From AC-43 sp963728855 (lineage in GTDB: Bacteria; Actinomycetota; Actinomycetes; Mycobacteriales; Micromonosporaceae), in NCBI GenBank assembly GCA_963728855.1, contig CAVSLN010000006.1, forward strand, positions 1 to 64,000: a stretch of DNA of 64,000 nt, given 5' to 3'. The notes beneath the pieces were generated by a model that was given only the letters and a program-made list of their open reading frames with translations, did not search any database and was not told the DNA's origin. The position numbers and the translations under genes were made by a program. Of the stretch, positions 1-8,546 are shown in pieces; positions within the stretch are counted from its first letter, which is position 1, and each line of letters opens with the position of its first letter.

Positions 1-442
1 CTGTTCTGTAACGTATTCATTCGTCGTCTTGCTCGGGCTGTCGGCTGGCCGTCTGGCGTTGCCGCGCTCACAGAAACGATCAGGCTCCAAACGCGCGCTC
101 CTCGACCCCGTCGACTACGCAGACACAGTGCCCGGCCAGCAACAACGTCACCTTCCAGGTGCCGTTGCGGTATTTGTGACGTAATGCCGCGATGGATGTC
201 AAGTCGTTGAGCGAGGAGCGCTTCATGCCCTCGATCGTGACCCCGCCCGGGTGCGGTACCGACCGTTCGTCATCATGCCGTTCTGCGCCACTATCCGGCC
301 GGTTCGCGGTATTGGCAGTACCACCCGGCCTGCCCACACTGGGGTGGACGAAGCGCGGGTCGCCGGGGAGTTTGTCGCGCCGCCCGGTGCTGCTTTGACG
401 GACGGCACGGTGGCGGCCGGAGTTCGGGAGGCGCGGGCGGTC
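1..442. other. No supported gene
   Basis: This edge of the window shows several overlapping frames in both directions but none with recognisable homology. The minus-strand frame ending at 80 has a 48-residue tail starting MKRSSLNDLTSIAALRH (80-223) that could be the end of a small or truncated gene. I do not recognise it and its upstream part reads like antisense of the WD40 remnant. Confidence 0.4.
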
Positions 443-1394
443 ATGCGTCGGGGAGTCGGTCGGGTGACGGCCGCCGTGGCCGTGATGGTGGCCAGCCTCG
501 GTACGGTCGCCGGCGGCCTCGTCGCCAACGCGGCCGCCGGGCAGACCCGCTGGCCCGGCCTGCTCGACCTGGGCCGAACCCATCCTTTCGCCACCCTCGC
601 GGTGCTCGCCGCCATCAACGTGCCGTTCCAGGTGTGGCTGTGGTGGTCGGGCCGGGCGCCGGGCCACACCAGCGCCGTCTACCCGCCGCCGGCCCGCAAC
701 GCCATCAGTGAGGCCGCGGCACCGGCTCGGGCGCTCGACCCCGGCCCGGATGAGCGGGCGGATGCGGCAGCCCGGCGGTCCGCGTCTGGCGCCTCGCAGA
801 CGGGCACGGCCACGAACTCGTCGGCCATTCCGGGCAGGTCAACGCCATCGCGTGGTCACCCGACGGGAGGCTCGCCAGCGGGTCCGACGACGCGACGGTA
901 CGGGTCTGGGGAGCGGACGGTGCCCTGGTCAGTACCCTCGCCGGCCACCGCCGCCCGGTACGCGTGGTGGCCTGGTCCACGGACGGGACCCTGCTGGCCT
1001 CCGGCTCCGGTGACCGGACGGTACGGGTCTGGGCGGCCGACGGTGACTGCCGCGACGAACTGGTCGGCCACACCGGCCAGGTGAACGCTGTTGCCTGGGC
1101 CTCGGACGGCTGGTTAGCCAGTGGGTCGGCGGACGGGACCGTGCGGGGCGGCAACCGGCCGGTGGGCTGTCCCACGAACTCGTCGGGCACACCGGCCAAG
1201 TGGTGGCCCTGGCCTGGGCGACGGACGGCCGGCTGGCCACCGCCGCCCGGGACGGTACCGCCCGGGTCTGGCCGGCGATGCCACCGGCCGCCGGCTTCGC
1301 GGCGCTGTTGGCTGACTGTCGACTACGGGAACTCACCCAGCAGGAACGGCGCGCGGCCATGCTCCCACCCGGGACGTCCTCGGCATCGGTGTGA
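443..1394 (+). pseudogene. Frameshifted membrane/WD40-repeat protein remnant
   Basis: Homology moves through three frames. Frame 2 (ATG at 443 to about 750) has two hydrophobic helices, around AAVAVMVASLGTVAGG and FATLAVLAAINVPFQVWLWW. Frame 1 (about 775-1150) encodes WD40 blades with the motifs VNAIAWSPDGRLASGS, ATVRVW, VVAWSTDGTLLASGS and RTVRVW. Frame 3 (about 1160-1394) ends the last blade with VALAWATDGRLATAA and ARVW and stops at 1394. A membrane segment followed by C-terminal WD40 blades resembles the end of actinobacterial nSTAND/WD40 signalling proteins, but no NTPase domain is visible in the window. At least two frameshifts make it non-functional unless they are sequence errors. Confidence 0.7.
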
Positions 1395-1609
1395 TCACTA
1401 ATCCCAGGCGGTATGCGCACGACGGAGCACAACGTTTCCAGTGCCCCTACGCGTCCTTCGCGGACGCGCAGCTTCCGCTGCTGAAGGCGCCCGCCCTGTG
1501 GTTCGACAAGCTGGCCGTCCTCGACCCGGTCGGGGGGAGCCGGGACACGGTCGGTGTGGACGACGTCGCCCGCGAGGCCCTACGGCTACTCAAGGTCGTG
1601 GCCTTCTGA
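1391..1609 (+). pseudogene. Truncated hypothetical protein (N-terminal remnant)
   Basis: A GTG-started 72-codon frame contains CPYASFADAQLPLLKAPALW followed by FDKLAVLDPVGGS and DDVAREALRLLK. This resembles the N-terminus of larger uncharacterised actinobacterial proteins that begin with a YPYxxF...LLKAAALYFDKLxxLDP block. Here it stops after 72 residues, so it is probably a 5' fragment. It follows the WD40 remnant directly. Family recognition is from memory and no function is known. Confidence 0.45.
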
Positions 1610-1631
1610 CCACACAGCCCGAGCGCCGACA

Positions 1632-1907
1632 ATGCCAACCATGAACACGCCGGGATGGCTACGGGAATTTGCTCCGGGAGGAGAACCTATCCGAATCCTT
1701 CTTGGGCAACATGTACTGAACTTCGGAGCGCCGCCGTGGGCCGCTGGCTACTCCTTCCGCACCGTACGCCTTGACCCAAGAGCAACCGCCTACGCTTTCG
1801 CGGTCCTGGTGTCGTTGGCGGTCGCGATCGTGCTGGGCGCAATCAGCATGTCCGATATCAACCTGCTGGCCTGTCAGGTCGGTGTGTTCGAGCCGTTGAG
1901 CGCGTGA
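1632..1907 (+). CDS. Possible small one-TM hypothetical protein
   Basis: This 91-codon frame starts at ATG 1632 and has one convincing hydrophobic segment, AYAFAVLVSLAVAIVLGAIS, near residues 53-72. No clear ribosome site precedes it and I recognise no family. It lies in a zone of gene remnants, so it may be a leftover fragment. Confidence 0.25.
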   Translation: MPTMNTPGWLREFAPGGEPIRILLGQHVLNFGAPPWAAGYSFRTVRLDPRATAYAFAVLVSLAVAIVLGAISMSDINLLACQVGVFEPLSA

Positions 1908-2048
1908 TCGGAAGAGTTGGCGTCCGAGGGGTCCACGTTCGGCGGAGCCCTCGCCCTGTGCGCCAGCTGGGCGGCATCGCGTTCGGCGAAACTGGTGATC
2001 GACGTGGTGATATGGGGTAGTGGTCGCGTTGGCGCGGCGCTCGGGGTG

Positions 2049-3251
2049 TTACGGCGTCGTTGGCGAGGAGCGCCTGAGCGACGTGATCAGCAGGATTGTG
2101 CTCGCCGTGAGCGCCAAAACGACAACGGTGAGCGATACCCAGCGTCGGTGGTCCTGCGCGACGCCGTCCAACAACGTCGCGTTCTGCGTCGTCAGGTACG
2201 TCATCGCGGAGAGCCCGGCCACCCGGCGTGCCGCCGGGCTCGGCTCCCAGGTCGCCTGCACCACCATCGCTGTGAAGGCCAGCACGAACGTCGACGAAGG
2301 CCAGACGTACCACGGCGCGACGGATTGGAAGTACAGCATTCCGACCACGGCCGCAACGGCGAACGTCACTACCAAACGGGACGTGGTACGGCCTGGTCCG
2401 AGCCGACCGGCTGCTGTGACCGGCCGCCGACCGAGGTGGGCGTAGTCGAGACCGAGGGCGATGAGTAGCGCGGCCTCGGTGCCCCAGGTCAGCAGCCGGG
2501 CATGATCGCCGACAGTCAGCAATGGGACCGCGAGTAGCGTGGGAACGGTCACGGTGACAGCGAAGGTCCATCTCCTGACGACCAGTGCGCCGACGATCGC
2601 GACGCTCGCCGCAAGCGTCACCCCCGCGACGTTGAGCAGCAGCACCCAGCCGTAGGAGCGCGAACCGGTGAGCACGGACAGGGCCAGCGCGCCGGCGAGC
2701 ACCAGCAAGGCCCAGCCGACGGAACGAATGGTGAGGGCTTCCTGCCGCTGCACGTACTGGAGGTAATCCGCAGCTTGGGCTAGTTGCACCCGGTCGGAGC
2801 CGGGTGCGCAGCTGCGTCGACGTTCGTCGTCGATCCGAACCAGCTCCGCTCGGATGCCCTTGATGCGCTCGTCGACGTATCGCCGCTGGCGTTGCAGCAG
2901 GTCCAAGGTGAACTGCAGAGCCTCGGCGCGGCTGTTCTCTGCCTCCAGCCGAGCACGTACCCAGCTCAGCTCGCGCTCCAACTCCGTGCGGCGCTTGGTC
3001 TCGTCGTCGAGTTGAGCCCGGACTGTGGCTTCCCGGCGGTCGAGCATCTGCTCGACGTCGCCCGCGATACGGTCGCCGATCTCCTTGATCTGGTGTGGTT
3101 CCAACGCTTGTGCGGGATGCAGGTGCATCACGTTGTGCTCGCCGACCTGGAATGCCTGCGCACCGCGCGCGTCGGTGAACGCGACGGATCTACCTCGCGA
3201 CAGCGTGGAAAGTATCCGCCGCCACCGGGGAGCTACCGGCGTGGCGGTCAT
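2049..3251 (-). CDS. Polytopic membrane protein with N-terminal RHIM-like motif and coiled coil
   Basis: This 400-residue protein has three parts. Residues 29-44 read RGAQAFQVGEHNVMHL, a RHIM-like (QVG-x-x-N) amyloid-type motif. Residues about 48-140 are a charged helical stretch rich in E/R/Q, likely a coiled coil. Residues about 170-390 hold about seven hydrophobic segments, such as WALLVLAGALALSVLTG and VSLTVVVLALTASTILLI. The gene starts 3 nt after the stop of the upstream gene (3255-3620), whose C-terminus carries a matching motif, so the two should be co-transcribed. By analogy with amyloid signalling pairs, this could be a membrane receptor or effector recruited by its partner. The family is not known to me and the role is inferred. 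Confidence 0.8.
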   Translation of the reverse strand: MTATPVAPRWRRILSTLSRGRSVAFTDARGAQAFQVGEHNVMHLHPAQALEPHQIKEIGDRIAGDVEQMLDRREATVRAQLDDETKRRTELERELSWVRARLEAENSRAEALQFTLDLLQRQRRYVDERIKGIRAELVRIDDERRRSCAPGSDRVQLAQAADYLQYVQRQEALTIRSVGWALLVLAGALALSVLTGSRSYGWVLLLNVAGVTLAASVAIVGALVVRRWTFAVTVTVPTLLAVPLLTVGDHARLLTWGTEAALLIALGLDYAHLGRRPVTAAGRLGPGRTTSRLVVTFAVAAVVGMLYFQSVAPWYVWPSSTFVLAFTAMVVQATWEPSPAARRVAGLSAMTYLTTQNATLLDGVAQDHRRWVSLTVVVLALTASTILLITSLRRSSPTTP

Positions 3252-3254
3252 GGG

Positions 3255-3620
3255 TCAGGACAGCCTGATGCGCATGAGGTTGCCGTCGCCGACCTGGATG
3301 CCTGTGGCGCCTCGATTGTCCACCTGGTACTTCCCGATGCGTCCCGGATCGATCAGCGACAACAAGGCGTGTGCCGCGGTGAGCAGCTCGGTGTCCTCAG
3401 CAACGCCAGCGCCGGCAAGAGCCTGGACGAGACGGTCGCGCTGCCTGGCGGGGTCGGCAGCGTACAGCTCGACAGCGGCGTGGTCGGTGCCGCGCAGCCG
3501 CGCTGCCACCGCTGCCTTCAGGGCACCATAGGCGTCGCTGGCGGCGGAGGACACTGTGCCGCTCACGGCGGCGGCGGCTCCGGCGGCGAGGGCTTCCATG
3601 ACGAGCGCAACGGGATCCAT
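3255..3620 (-). CDS. Small helical protein with C-terminal RHIM-like amyloid motif
   Basis: The protein has 121 residues. Residues 1-45 form an alanine-rich amphipathic/hydrophobic helix region (VALVMEALAAGAAAAVSG, then YGALKAAVAARL), followed by an acidic helical part. The C-terminus, residues 103-118, is RGATGIQVGDGNLMRI. This layout matches small actinobacterial proteins often labelled RIP homotypic interaction motif-containing, in which the terminal QVGDxN motif is thought to form amyloid-like fibrils. The helical part could be a membrane-acting Bell-type effector domain (inference). The ATG at 3620 is chosen because GGAGGGA lies 6 nt upstream; a longer frame to 3674 lacks such a site. 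The partner gene follows after 3 nt. Confidence 0.8.
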   Translation of the reverse strand: MDPVALVMEALAAGAAAAVSGTVSSAASDAYGALKAAVAARLRGTDHAAVELYAADPARQRDRLVQALAGAGVAEDTELLTAAHALLSLIDPGRIGKYQVDNRGATGIQVGDGNLMRIRLS

Positions 3621-3966
3621 GGGCGTCCCTCCACTTGTAGCCGCCGTTACCGCTGAGTCAACGCCATGCACCATACCGGGCGCCTACAATCCAAAGGTCG
3701 CTGGCGCGGCAGAAAGGGCCACGCGTCGCCGCCATTGCCCGACGTGTCGCACTGGCGCTACGCAGGCCCGGCCTGGATCGTGCAGGACGGGGCCCAGCGT
3801 AGGCGGCCAGCCGCCAGCGGCCCGCTCGGCCGATACCATACGGTCGGAACTCGGTCTACCACGCATCCCGATCACGACGACCATCGACGACCTCATCACT
3901 TCGCACCCGCTTTGGCGGCGTGAGCGCGGGCCTCCACCGCCCGTAGGCGCCATGCACTCTCCCGCG
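3621..3966. other. Intergenic region, nothing recognised
   Basis: Several short frames cross this stretch in both strands with no recognisable product. It separates the minus-strand RHIM-motif pair from repeat A and should contain the promoter of the minus-strand pair, but I see no convincing -35/-10. Confidence 0.4.
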
Positions 3967-4079
3967 CCAGTCGTGCGCGTCGGCGCGAGGTCTCGTAACC
4001 GTCCGTATGTACCAGCTGACCGTCCGCCCCGACTGCGGACGCTCATGCCGATGTCAGGGTATGGCGGACACCTTGATGG
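3967..4079. repeat. Repeat A, copy 1
   Basis: About 113 bp are nearly identical to 15032-15140, from CAGTCGTGCGCG through GGTATGGCGGACACCTTGATG. In the second copy it contains the inverted repeat CGTCCGTA/TACGGACG. The second copy runs directly into repeat B and the tRNA-like 3' half, whereas here the similarity ends soon after CCTTGATG. It looks like a partial end of the same repeated boundary element. Confidence 0.75.
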
Positions 4080-4167
4080 TCCGTACCGAGCGGCGCTGAC
4101 CAGTGCTTCTTCGGATCGCTCGGTCTGGATCATGACCGCAACGCCGACACGCCGGCGTCCAGCCGGT

Positions 4168-4180
4168 GTCCACTGTGGAC
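4168..4180. repeat. GTCCACTGTGGAC palindrome
   Basis: A 6-bp inverted repeat around one central base. The same 13-mer with central T or A also occurs at 5135, 15448, 21860 and 63369. Confidence 0.6.
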
Positions 4181-4272
4181 ATCGCTGTGGATCTCCTCCG
4201 GCGGCCCGAGGTGACCGCCGTCGTCGGCGGACGCCGACACGCCGGGAGATCGGGCGACCCGCCGCCCTCCGC

Positions 4273-4301
4273 TTGACAGCCCTAATGAAAATGGGTATCA
4301 A
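4273..4301 (+). promoter_or_regulatory. Promoter with overlapping Zur-like box for the CooC-like gene
   Basis: TTGACA (4273-4278) and TATCAA (4296-4301) are separated by 17 nt. The spacer and -10 overlap TGAAAATGGGTATCA (4286-4300), which resembles the actinobacterial Zur operator consensus TGAAAATGATTTTCA at 12 of 15 positions and is an imperfect inverted repeat. A repressor bound there would block the -10. Zinc control is inference from this match only. Confidence 0.5.
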
Positions 4302-4340
4302 AGTCGTTGACCGGATGAGTTTGACGGAAAGACACCATTC

Positions 4341-5309
4341 ATGAAGATCGCATTCGTCGGTAAGGGTGGCGCGGGCAAGACGACCCTGACCGCGCTGTTC
4401 GCCCGGCACCTGGCCGCGCAGGGCCACCCGGTGCTGGCCCTGGACGCCGATATCAACCAGAACCTCGCCGCGGCCCTTGGGGAGGATGCCGACGAGGCGG
4501 CCCTTCAGCCCACTCTCGGCGAGCACCTGGACCAGATCAAGGAGTACCTGCGCGGCAGCAACCCGCGGATCTCCTCCACGGCTGCGATGGTGAAGACCAC
4601 CCCGCCCGGGCGGGGCTCGCGACTGCTGCGGGTGCGTGAGGACAGCCCGATCTGGCGGCGCTGCGTGCGCATCGTGGACGGGGTGCGGCTGGCCGCCACC
4701 GGCGGGTTCGCCGAGTCGGACCTCGGGATGGCGTGCTACCACTCCAAGGTCGGTGCGGTGGAGTTGATCCTCAACCATCTGGTCGACGCCGACGACGAGT
4801 ACGTGGTGGTCGACATGACCGCCGGCGCGGATGCGTTCGCCTCCGGGCTGTTCACCCGCTTCGACCGCACGTTCGTGGTGTGCGAGCCGACGGTGCGCGC
4901 CGTCGGCGTGTACCGGCAGTACCTGGACTACGCCGCCGACTACCAGGTCGCGGTGTCGGTGCTCGGCAACAAGGTCGCCGACGAGGCCGACGAGGCGTTC
5001 CTGTGCGAGCGCGTCGGCGCGGACCTCCTCGCATGTGTCGGGGTGTCCCGGCATGTGCGGGCCGCCGAGCAGGGCCACGCGGGGCCGATCGCCGGGCTGG
5101 AACCGGCGAACCGCGCGGTGCTGGACCTCATGCGGTCCACTGTGGACAGCACGCCGCGGGACTGGGCCCGGTACACCCGCCAGGCCGTGCAGTTCCACCT
5201 GCGCAACGCCGCCGCGTGGGCCAACGACCGGACCGGTGAGGATCTCGCCGGACAGATCGACCCGGACTTCACCCTCGGCCAGGCAGCACTTTCTGTACTG
5301 GCCTCATAA
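4341..5309 (+). CDS. CooC-like/ParA-family P-loop ATPase
   Basis: This 322-residue cytoplasmic ATPase begins MKIAFVGKGGAGKTTLTALF, with a deviant Walker A (GKGGAGKTT, residues 7-15) as in CooC and other SIMIBI-class nickel-insertion or ParA-like ATPases. A DADxNQN segment follows near residue 37 and VVDMTAGADAFASGLF (about residues 155-170) is the switch region. CooC proteins use ATP to help assemble metal centres, but no carbon monoxide dehydrogenase is in the window, so the client is unknown. Downstream at 45 nt is an SCO5389-family gene and then a broken luciferase-like gene, which were probably an operon. A promoter with a Zur-like box lies 40 nt upstream, consistent with a role in metal homeostasis (inference). 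Confidence 0.85.
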   Translation: MKIAFVGKGGAGKTTLTALFARHLAAQGHPVLALDADINQNLAAALGEDADEAALQPTLGEHLDQIKEYLRGSNPRISSTAAMVKTTPPGRGSRLLRVREDSPIWRRCVRIVDGVRLAATGGFAESDLGMACYHSKVGAVELILNHLVDADDEYVVVDMTAGADAFASGLFTRFDRTFVVCEPTVRAVGVYRQYLDYAADYQVAVSVLGNKVADEADEAFLCERVGADLLACVGVSRHVRAAEQGHAGPIAGLEPANRAVLDLMRSTVDSTPRDWARYTRQAVQFHLRNAAAWANDRTGEDLAGQIDPDFTLGQAALSVLAS

Positions 5310-5354
5310 CAAGCGGTCACCGTCACTGTCGGTCGTCATCGTTGGGAGAAGCCC

Positions 5355-5747
5355 ATGTCGCTGGATGTCCCCACCGCCCTGCTGCAACGCGCCGAGGCCA
5401 GCGAGGTCCCGGACGCCGAGTTCGTCGACTGCGTCCGCCAGTCCCTGCCCTACGCCTGGAGCATCATCAGCCAGGTCGCGGCCGACCTGCAGAACACCGA
5501 GGGCGAGTTCGCCGACCACGCTGTACCCCCGCCCAGCGAAGCCGAGCGCGGGCAGCTGCTGCGGGCTCTGGCCAGCGACGCGATCCGCGGCGGGCTGGAG
5601 CGGCACTTCGGCATCAAGCTGGCCTTCCAGAACTGCCACCGGGTCGCCGCGTTCCGCCTCGCCGCGGTGGGTGGTGAGCGCTACCAGTCGTTCATCTCGC
5701 CACGCGGGCAGCTGCTCAACCAGTCACCGGAGCTTCGTGACTGCTGA
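5355..5747 (+). CDS. SCO5389-family conserved protein
   Basis: This 130-residue soluble protein has GGGAGAAG 5 nt before its ATG. It matches from memory the Streptomyces SCO5389 family, with the conserved blocks PPPSEAERGQLLRALASDAI, HFGIKLAFQNCHRVAAF and the ending LLNQSPELRDC. Length is normal for the family. Its function is unknown. It follows the CooC-like ATPase at a short distance and is probably co-transcribed with it. No membrane segments or signal peptide are seen. Confidence 0.8.
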   Translation: MSLDVPTALLQRAEASEVPDAEFVDCVRQSLPYAWSIISQVAADLQNTEGEFADHAVPPPSEAERGQLLRALASDAIRGGLERHFGIKLAFQNCHRVAAFRLAAVGGERYQSFISPRGQLLNQSPELRDC

Positions 5748-5780
5748 ACCCGCCGACTGGGGCCGGCCGCCGCCGGCCCC

Positions 5781-6425
5781 ATACGCATCGACGCGTTCCT
5801 GCTCGCCGGGCAGTTCCCCGGCACCAACCACGCCCAGGCGCTCCACAACGCCCTGTCCTACGCACTGCAAGCCGAGCGGGCCGGCTTCGACCGGGTATGG
5901 ACCGCCGAACACCACTTCATCTCCTACGGCACCTGCCCCTCCGCACTCGCGTTCGCCGCCCACCTGCTCGGGCGCACCACCCGCATCCGGGTGGTTACCG
6001 CCGCGTGCATCCTGTCCAACCGTCACCCCCTCGCCCTGGCCGAAGAGGCGATCCTGCTCGACGAGTTGTCCGGCGGCCGCCTGGACCTGGGGATCGCCCG
6101 CGGCGGCCCGTGGATCGACCTTGACGTGTTCGGCACCGGCCTGCACCGATACCACAACGGCTTCGCCGAGTCCGTCGACCTACTGTTGGCCTGGCTGTCC
6201 GGCACCGAGAAAGTCGGCGCCGACGGGGAGCTCTTCCGGTTCCCGCCGGTCGCCGTCGTGCCAGCGCCCGGCCGGCCGGTGGGTCGTGTCGTCGCGTACC
6301 GCGCTCGCGTCCACGGGCGGGTGCGGCATGCGGGCGCCGGGATTGGCCGGACGGTTGGGCCTGCAGCTCTGCCTCGATCCATTCCCCGTACCGCTGTGGT
6401 AGCGCTGCCGTCAGCGGGTACATGA
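5781..6425 (+). pseudogene. Truncated LLM-class flavin-dependent oxidoreductase
   Basis: The frame from 5781 reads RIDAFLLAGQFPGTNHAQAL, then RAGFDRVWTAEHHF, RTTRIRVVTAACILSNRHPL and ELSGGRLDLGIARGGPWIDL, typical of the N-terminal half of bacterial luciferase-like monooxygenases. Two defects are visible. The position expected to be the start codon reads ATA (5781-5783), and the frame behind it runs into the upstream gene's stop codon with no ATG or GTG. After about residue 160 (FPPVAVVPAPGRP) homology ends and unrelated residues lead to a stop at 6425, against a usual length near 340. Probably the broken third gene of the CooC/SCO5389 operon. Confidence 0.75.
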
Positions 6426-6586
6426 TCTGCTCGATTGGCAGGCCACCCGTGAGCGACTGGCGCGAACAGCCAGGGTCGCTACCCGGCCGAAGTATGATCG
6501 CGTTGCTTCGATGCGCATCTCAAATTACGGGACCGTCGTGAGAATGTACTCGACAGGCCAACGGATTCTACCAAATGGGCCGTAAT

Positions 6587-6685
6587 CGGGCGCTTGAAGA
6601 TCGTTGGATCAAGGCTGTGAGCTGGAGCTTCTGATTTCCGGTCTACGGATCAGAAGGTTAGGGGTTCAAGTCCCTTCGGGCGCGC
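6587..6685 (+). repeat. Repeat B, partial copy 1, with tRNA-Arg-like 3' half
   Basis: About 100 bp match the ends of the two 275-bp repeats at 15119 and 21529. The final 45 nt (6641-6685) equal the 3' half of a tRNA-Arg(ACG): anticodon-loop CTACGGA, the 3' anticodon strand, a T-arm with GGTTCAA and the 3' acceptor strand CGGGCGC. The 5' half does not fit. The anticodon stem here is eight perfect base pairs (CTTCTGAT/ATCAGAAG), but the loop is 13 nt instead of 7. Confidence 0.7.
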
Positions 6686-6689
6686 AAGA

Positions 6690-6733
6690 AATCAAGGCCG
6701 TGACCAGCCGAAACGCGGGTCGCGGCCTTGATT
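6690..6733 (+). terminator. Hairpin after tRNA-like copy 1
   Basis: Arms AATCAAGGCCG (6690-6700) and CGGCCTTGATT (6723-6733) pair perfectly, extended inside by GACC/GGTC, and are followed by GTTT. Equivalent GAAA-loop hairpins follow the other two tRNA-like copies. Confidence 0.65.
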
Positions 6734-7294
6734 GTTTCCCAGATTTTGCCGCGATCTTCCACGATGTGGGAGGGTGGTGCTCCGATGGTGCTCGAGCGTC
6801 ACCGTGCTGTCTGGGCGGGGGTCCGTGCCGGACCGTGCTGGCCAGTGCTTCTGCGTGCCGCCCAGTCCGGATCATGGTCGGGGCGCCCGCCGGCCGACCG
6901 TTGATCATCGTCCACTTCGGACGCTAGTGTGGATCTTCGCTGTCGGCCGGCGACACAGGCCGACGTGCGGACCCGAGGTGCACGCCCGGCCGGGCAGGTC
7001 GCCACGGGGCGGGTGCTGGCGGCGAGGTTCAGGATCTGACTTGCACCCACTGGCCGCAACACCCCGGCCCGGCCGGGCCATCCCGGGCATGGCGGCTCAC
7101 GAACGCCCGGAACCGCAGTCGCATCACCCGCGAGCCTGGCTGACGCCGCAGCCGCCCCGCCGGGCGGCCGCCCCCAGGGCCCACGAACATCGCCGTCCGC
7201 TCCCTACCATCGACCCCGACGGGCCGCCCACTGAACACGCAACCGTCACGCACCGTGATGCCGAGCGTGCCAGTCGGCCCCTCAGGGTCATGCG
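6734..7294. other. Gene-free stretch
   Basis: No supported gene. Around 6840-6890 a short segment (CCAGTGCTTCT ... GGATCATG) recalls 4100-4140, so it may be another repeated piece of the boundary element. Confidence 0.35.
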
Positions 7295-7493
7295 TCATAG
7301 GGTTGCTGCTGTCACGGCCGTGATGAGGTCGTGTGGGCGGTGGTTGGCGCGTCGGGTGGCGCGGGCGATGTTGGTCTGGCCGGTGGTGTGGTGGTAGCCG
7401 ATAGCGGCGTTACGTAGGGTGGCGAGGACGGCGGGTCCGGCACCGGTTCGGGCTTGGTGCGGGTCCTTACGGAACGCGTCGTCTCGGACGTGC
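7295..7493 (-). pseudogene. C-terminal fragment of an ISAs1-family transposase
   Basis: Read on the minus strand, 66 codons give HVRDDAFRKDPHQARTGAGP, then AVLATLRNAAIGYHHTTG, QTNIARATRRANHRP and a TGA stop at 7295. The RTGAGPxVLATLRNLAI block is characteristic of the C-terminus of ISAs1-type (DDE) transposases. The upstream 80% of the gene is missing, so the element is dead. It is one of several IS scars in the first 23 kb. Confidence 0.65.
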
Positions 7494-7499
7494 GCTTAT

Positions 7500-7973
7500 C
7501 TCCGGGGCCTGGTTGGTCGGGTCACCGGGATGCTCGATGCGTTGACCGGGCTCGAACTGCCACACGGCTCGCTCGCGATCCCGGCGATCGGCCTCGACGC
7601 GGCGACCATGATCTCCTACGGGAGGGTCGCGGCCCCCAACAGCACCGCCTCCTTCGGCCACCGCCAGCACGACCACCTCCACGTCGCGCCCGACGAGGCC
7701 ATCGAGTACGACACGGTTGTCAGCCGCTTCGCCGATGTCGCGGCCGAGGGTATCTCAAGAGCCAGAGCATCCCCCCGATCGTGCTGCGCAGGCTGGCTGA
7801 GCAGGATCCAGACCGAGCCGGCCGGGTCTTCGCCGCTGGGCAAGCCCCGCTTCACCTGGCAGCGCGACGGGGAGGCGCTGCTGCGGCGGTACAAGACGCG
7901 ATTCCTCGACCGTTCGCCGCTGCCCGGCGTCACCCCGCTGAGCAACCGGCAGCGGGCGTTCCTGCGCCCCTGA
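7500..7973 (+). pseudogene. Unidentified coding remnant, possibly DUF5753-like
   Basis: This frame reads MLDALTGLELPHGSLAIPAI near 7530 and ends GKPRFTWQRDGEALLRRY ... at 7973. The first part faintly recalls the DUF5753 domain that follows the HTH in Scr1-type actinobacterial regulators (DALTxLELPxVSLAIIP). No HTH domain is present and the middle does not fit. It abuts the transposase fragment and is probably a 5'-truncated relic. Confidence 0.25.
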
Positions 7974-8172
7974 CCCCAACCGCGCCAAGCGACGCACCCT
8001 GGCCCCGTCTCGCCGACGGCAGCACGGCCGCGGGGCGCACGCGGCGGGATCCAGCAGCCGAGTGCTGCGACTGCGCGACGACGTCCATACGATGCCCGCA
8101 TGACAGCGCGGGAACGGGCATCGGCCGCTGGGGCGTTCCCGGCCGCGACAGGCGGGCCGCGGAGGGACCCGG

Positions 8173-8546
8173 ATGACGAAACTGGCAGACTTCACCGGAC
8201 GGTGGAGGATCACGTCGATGGAGTTGTGGGATACCGACGTCATCGACCTGGTGGAGCCCGCGTTCATCGAGTTCGACCGTGACCGGACTGGGCGGTTCGG
8301 GTTCATCGCCGTCGAGGGGTGGATGGACTGCCGCGAGGCGACCGCGAAGGACAGGCCCGCGTCGAGTTCACCTGGGAGGGTAGCGACGAGGGCGACCAGG
8401 TCAGCGGTCGTGGCTGGGCCAGCCTCGCCGACGACGGTACGCTCGACGGTCGCATCTTCTTCCACCTCGGCGACGACTCGGGCTTCCACGCGGTCCGCGC
8501 CGAGCCCCAGCCGACCAGCAGACGTTCCCGACGGAGGCCCCGGTGA
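8173..8546 (+). pseudogene. Frameshifted small conserved hypothetical protein
   Basis: From ATG 8173 (GGAGGGA 5 nt upstream) the frame reads FTGRWRITSMELWDTDVIDL, VEPAFIEFDRDRTGRF and GFIAVEGWMDCRE. It then must slip one base (between 8334 and 8352) to continue as RVEFTWEGSDEGDQVSGRGW and GRIFFHLGDDSGFHAVRAE, ending at TGA 8546. The joined product, near 120 residues, matches a common actinobacterial protein of unknown function. A one-base deletion, real or a sequencing error, breaks it. Its stop overlaps the next start by 4 nt (GTGA). Confidence 0.7.

Noticed and set aside
3684..5198. 504-codon minus-strand open frame
   Set aside because: Antisense of the CooC-like gene; arginine/histidine/glycine-rich composition and no known domain.
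4831..6402. 523-codon plus-strand open frame
   Set aside because: Shifted frame across the CooC, SCO5389 and LLM genes; low-complexity Ser/Pro/Arg product.
7755..8489. 244-codon minus-strand frame
   Set aside because: Antisense of the remnants at 7500-8546 with no recognisable motif.
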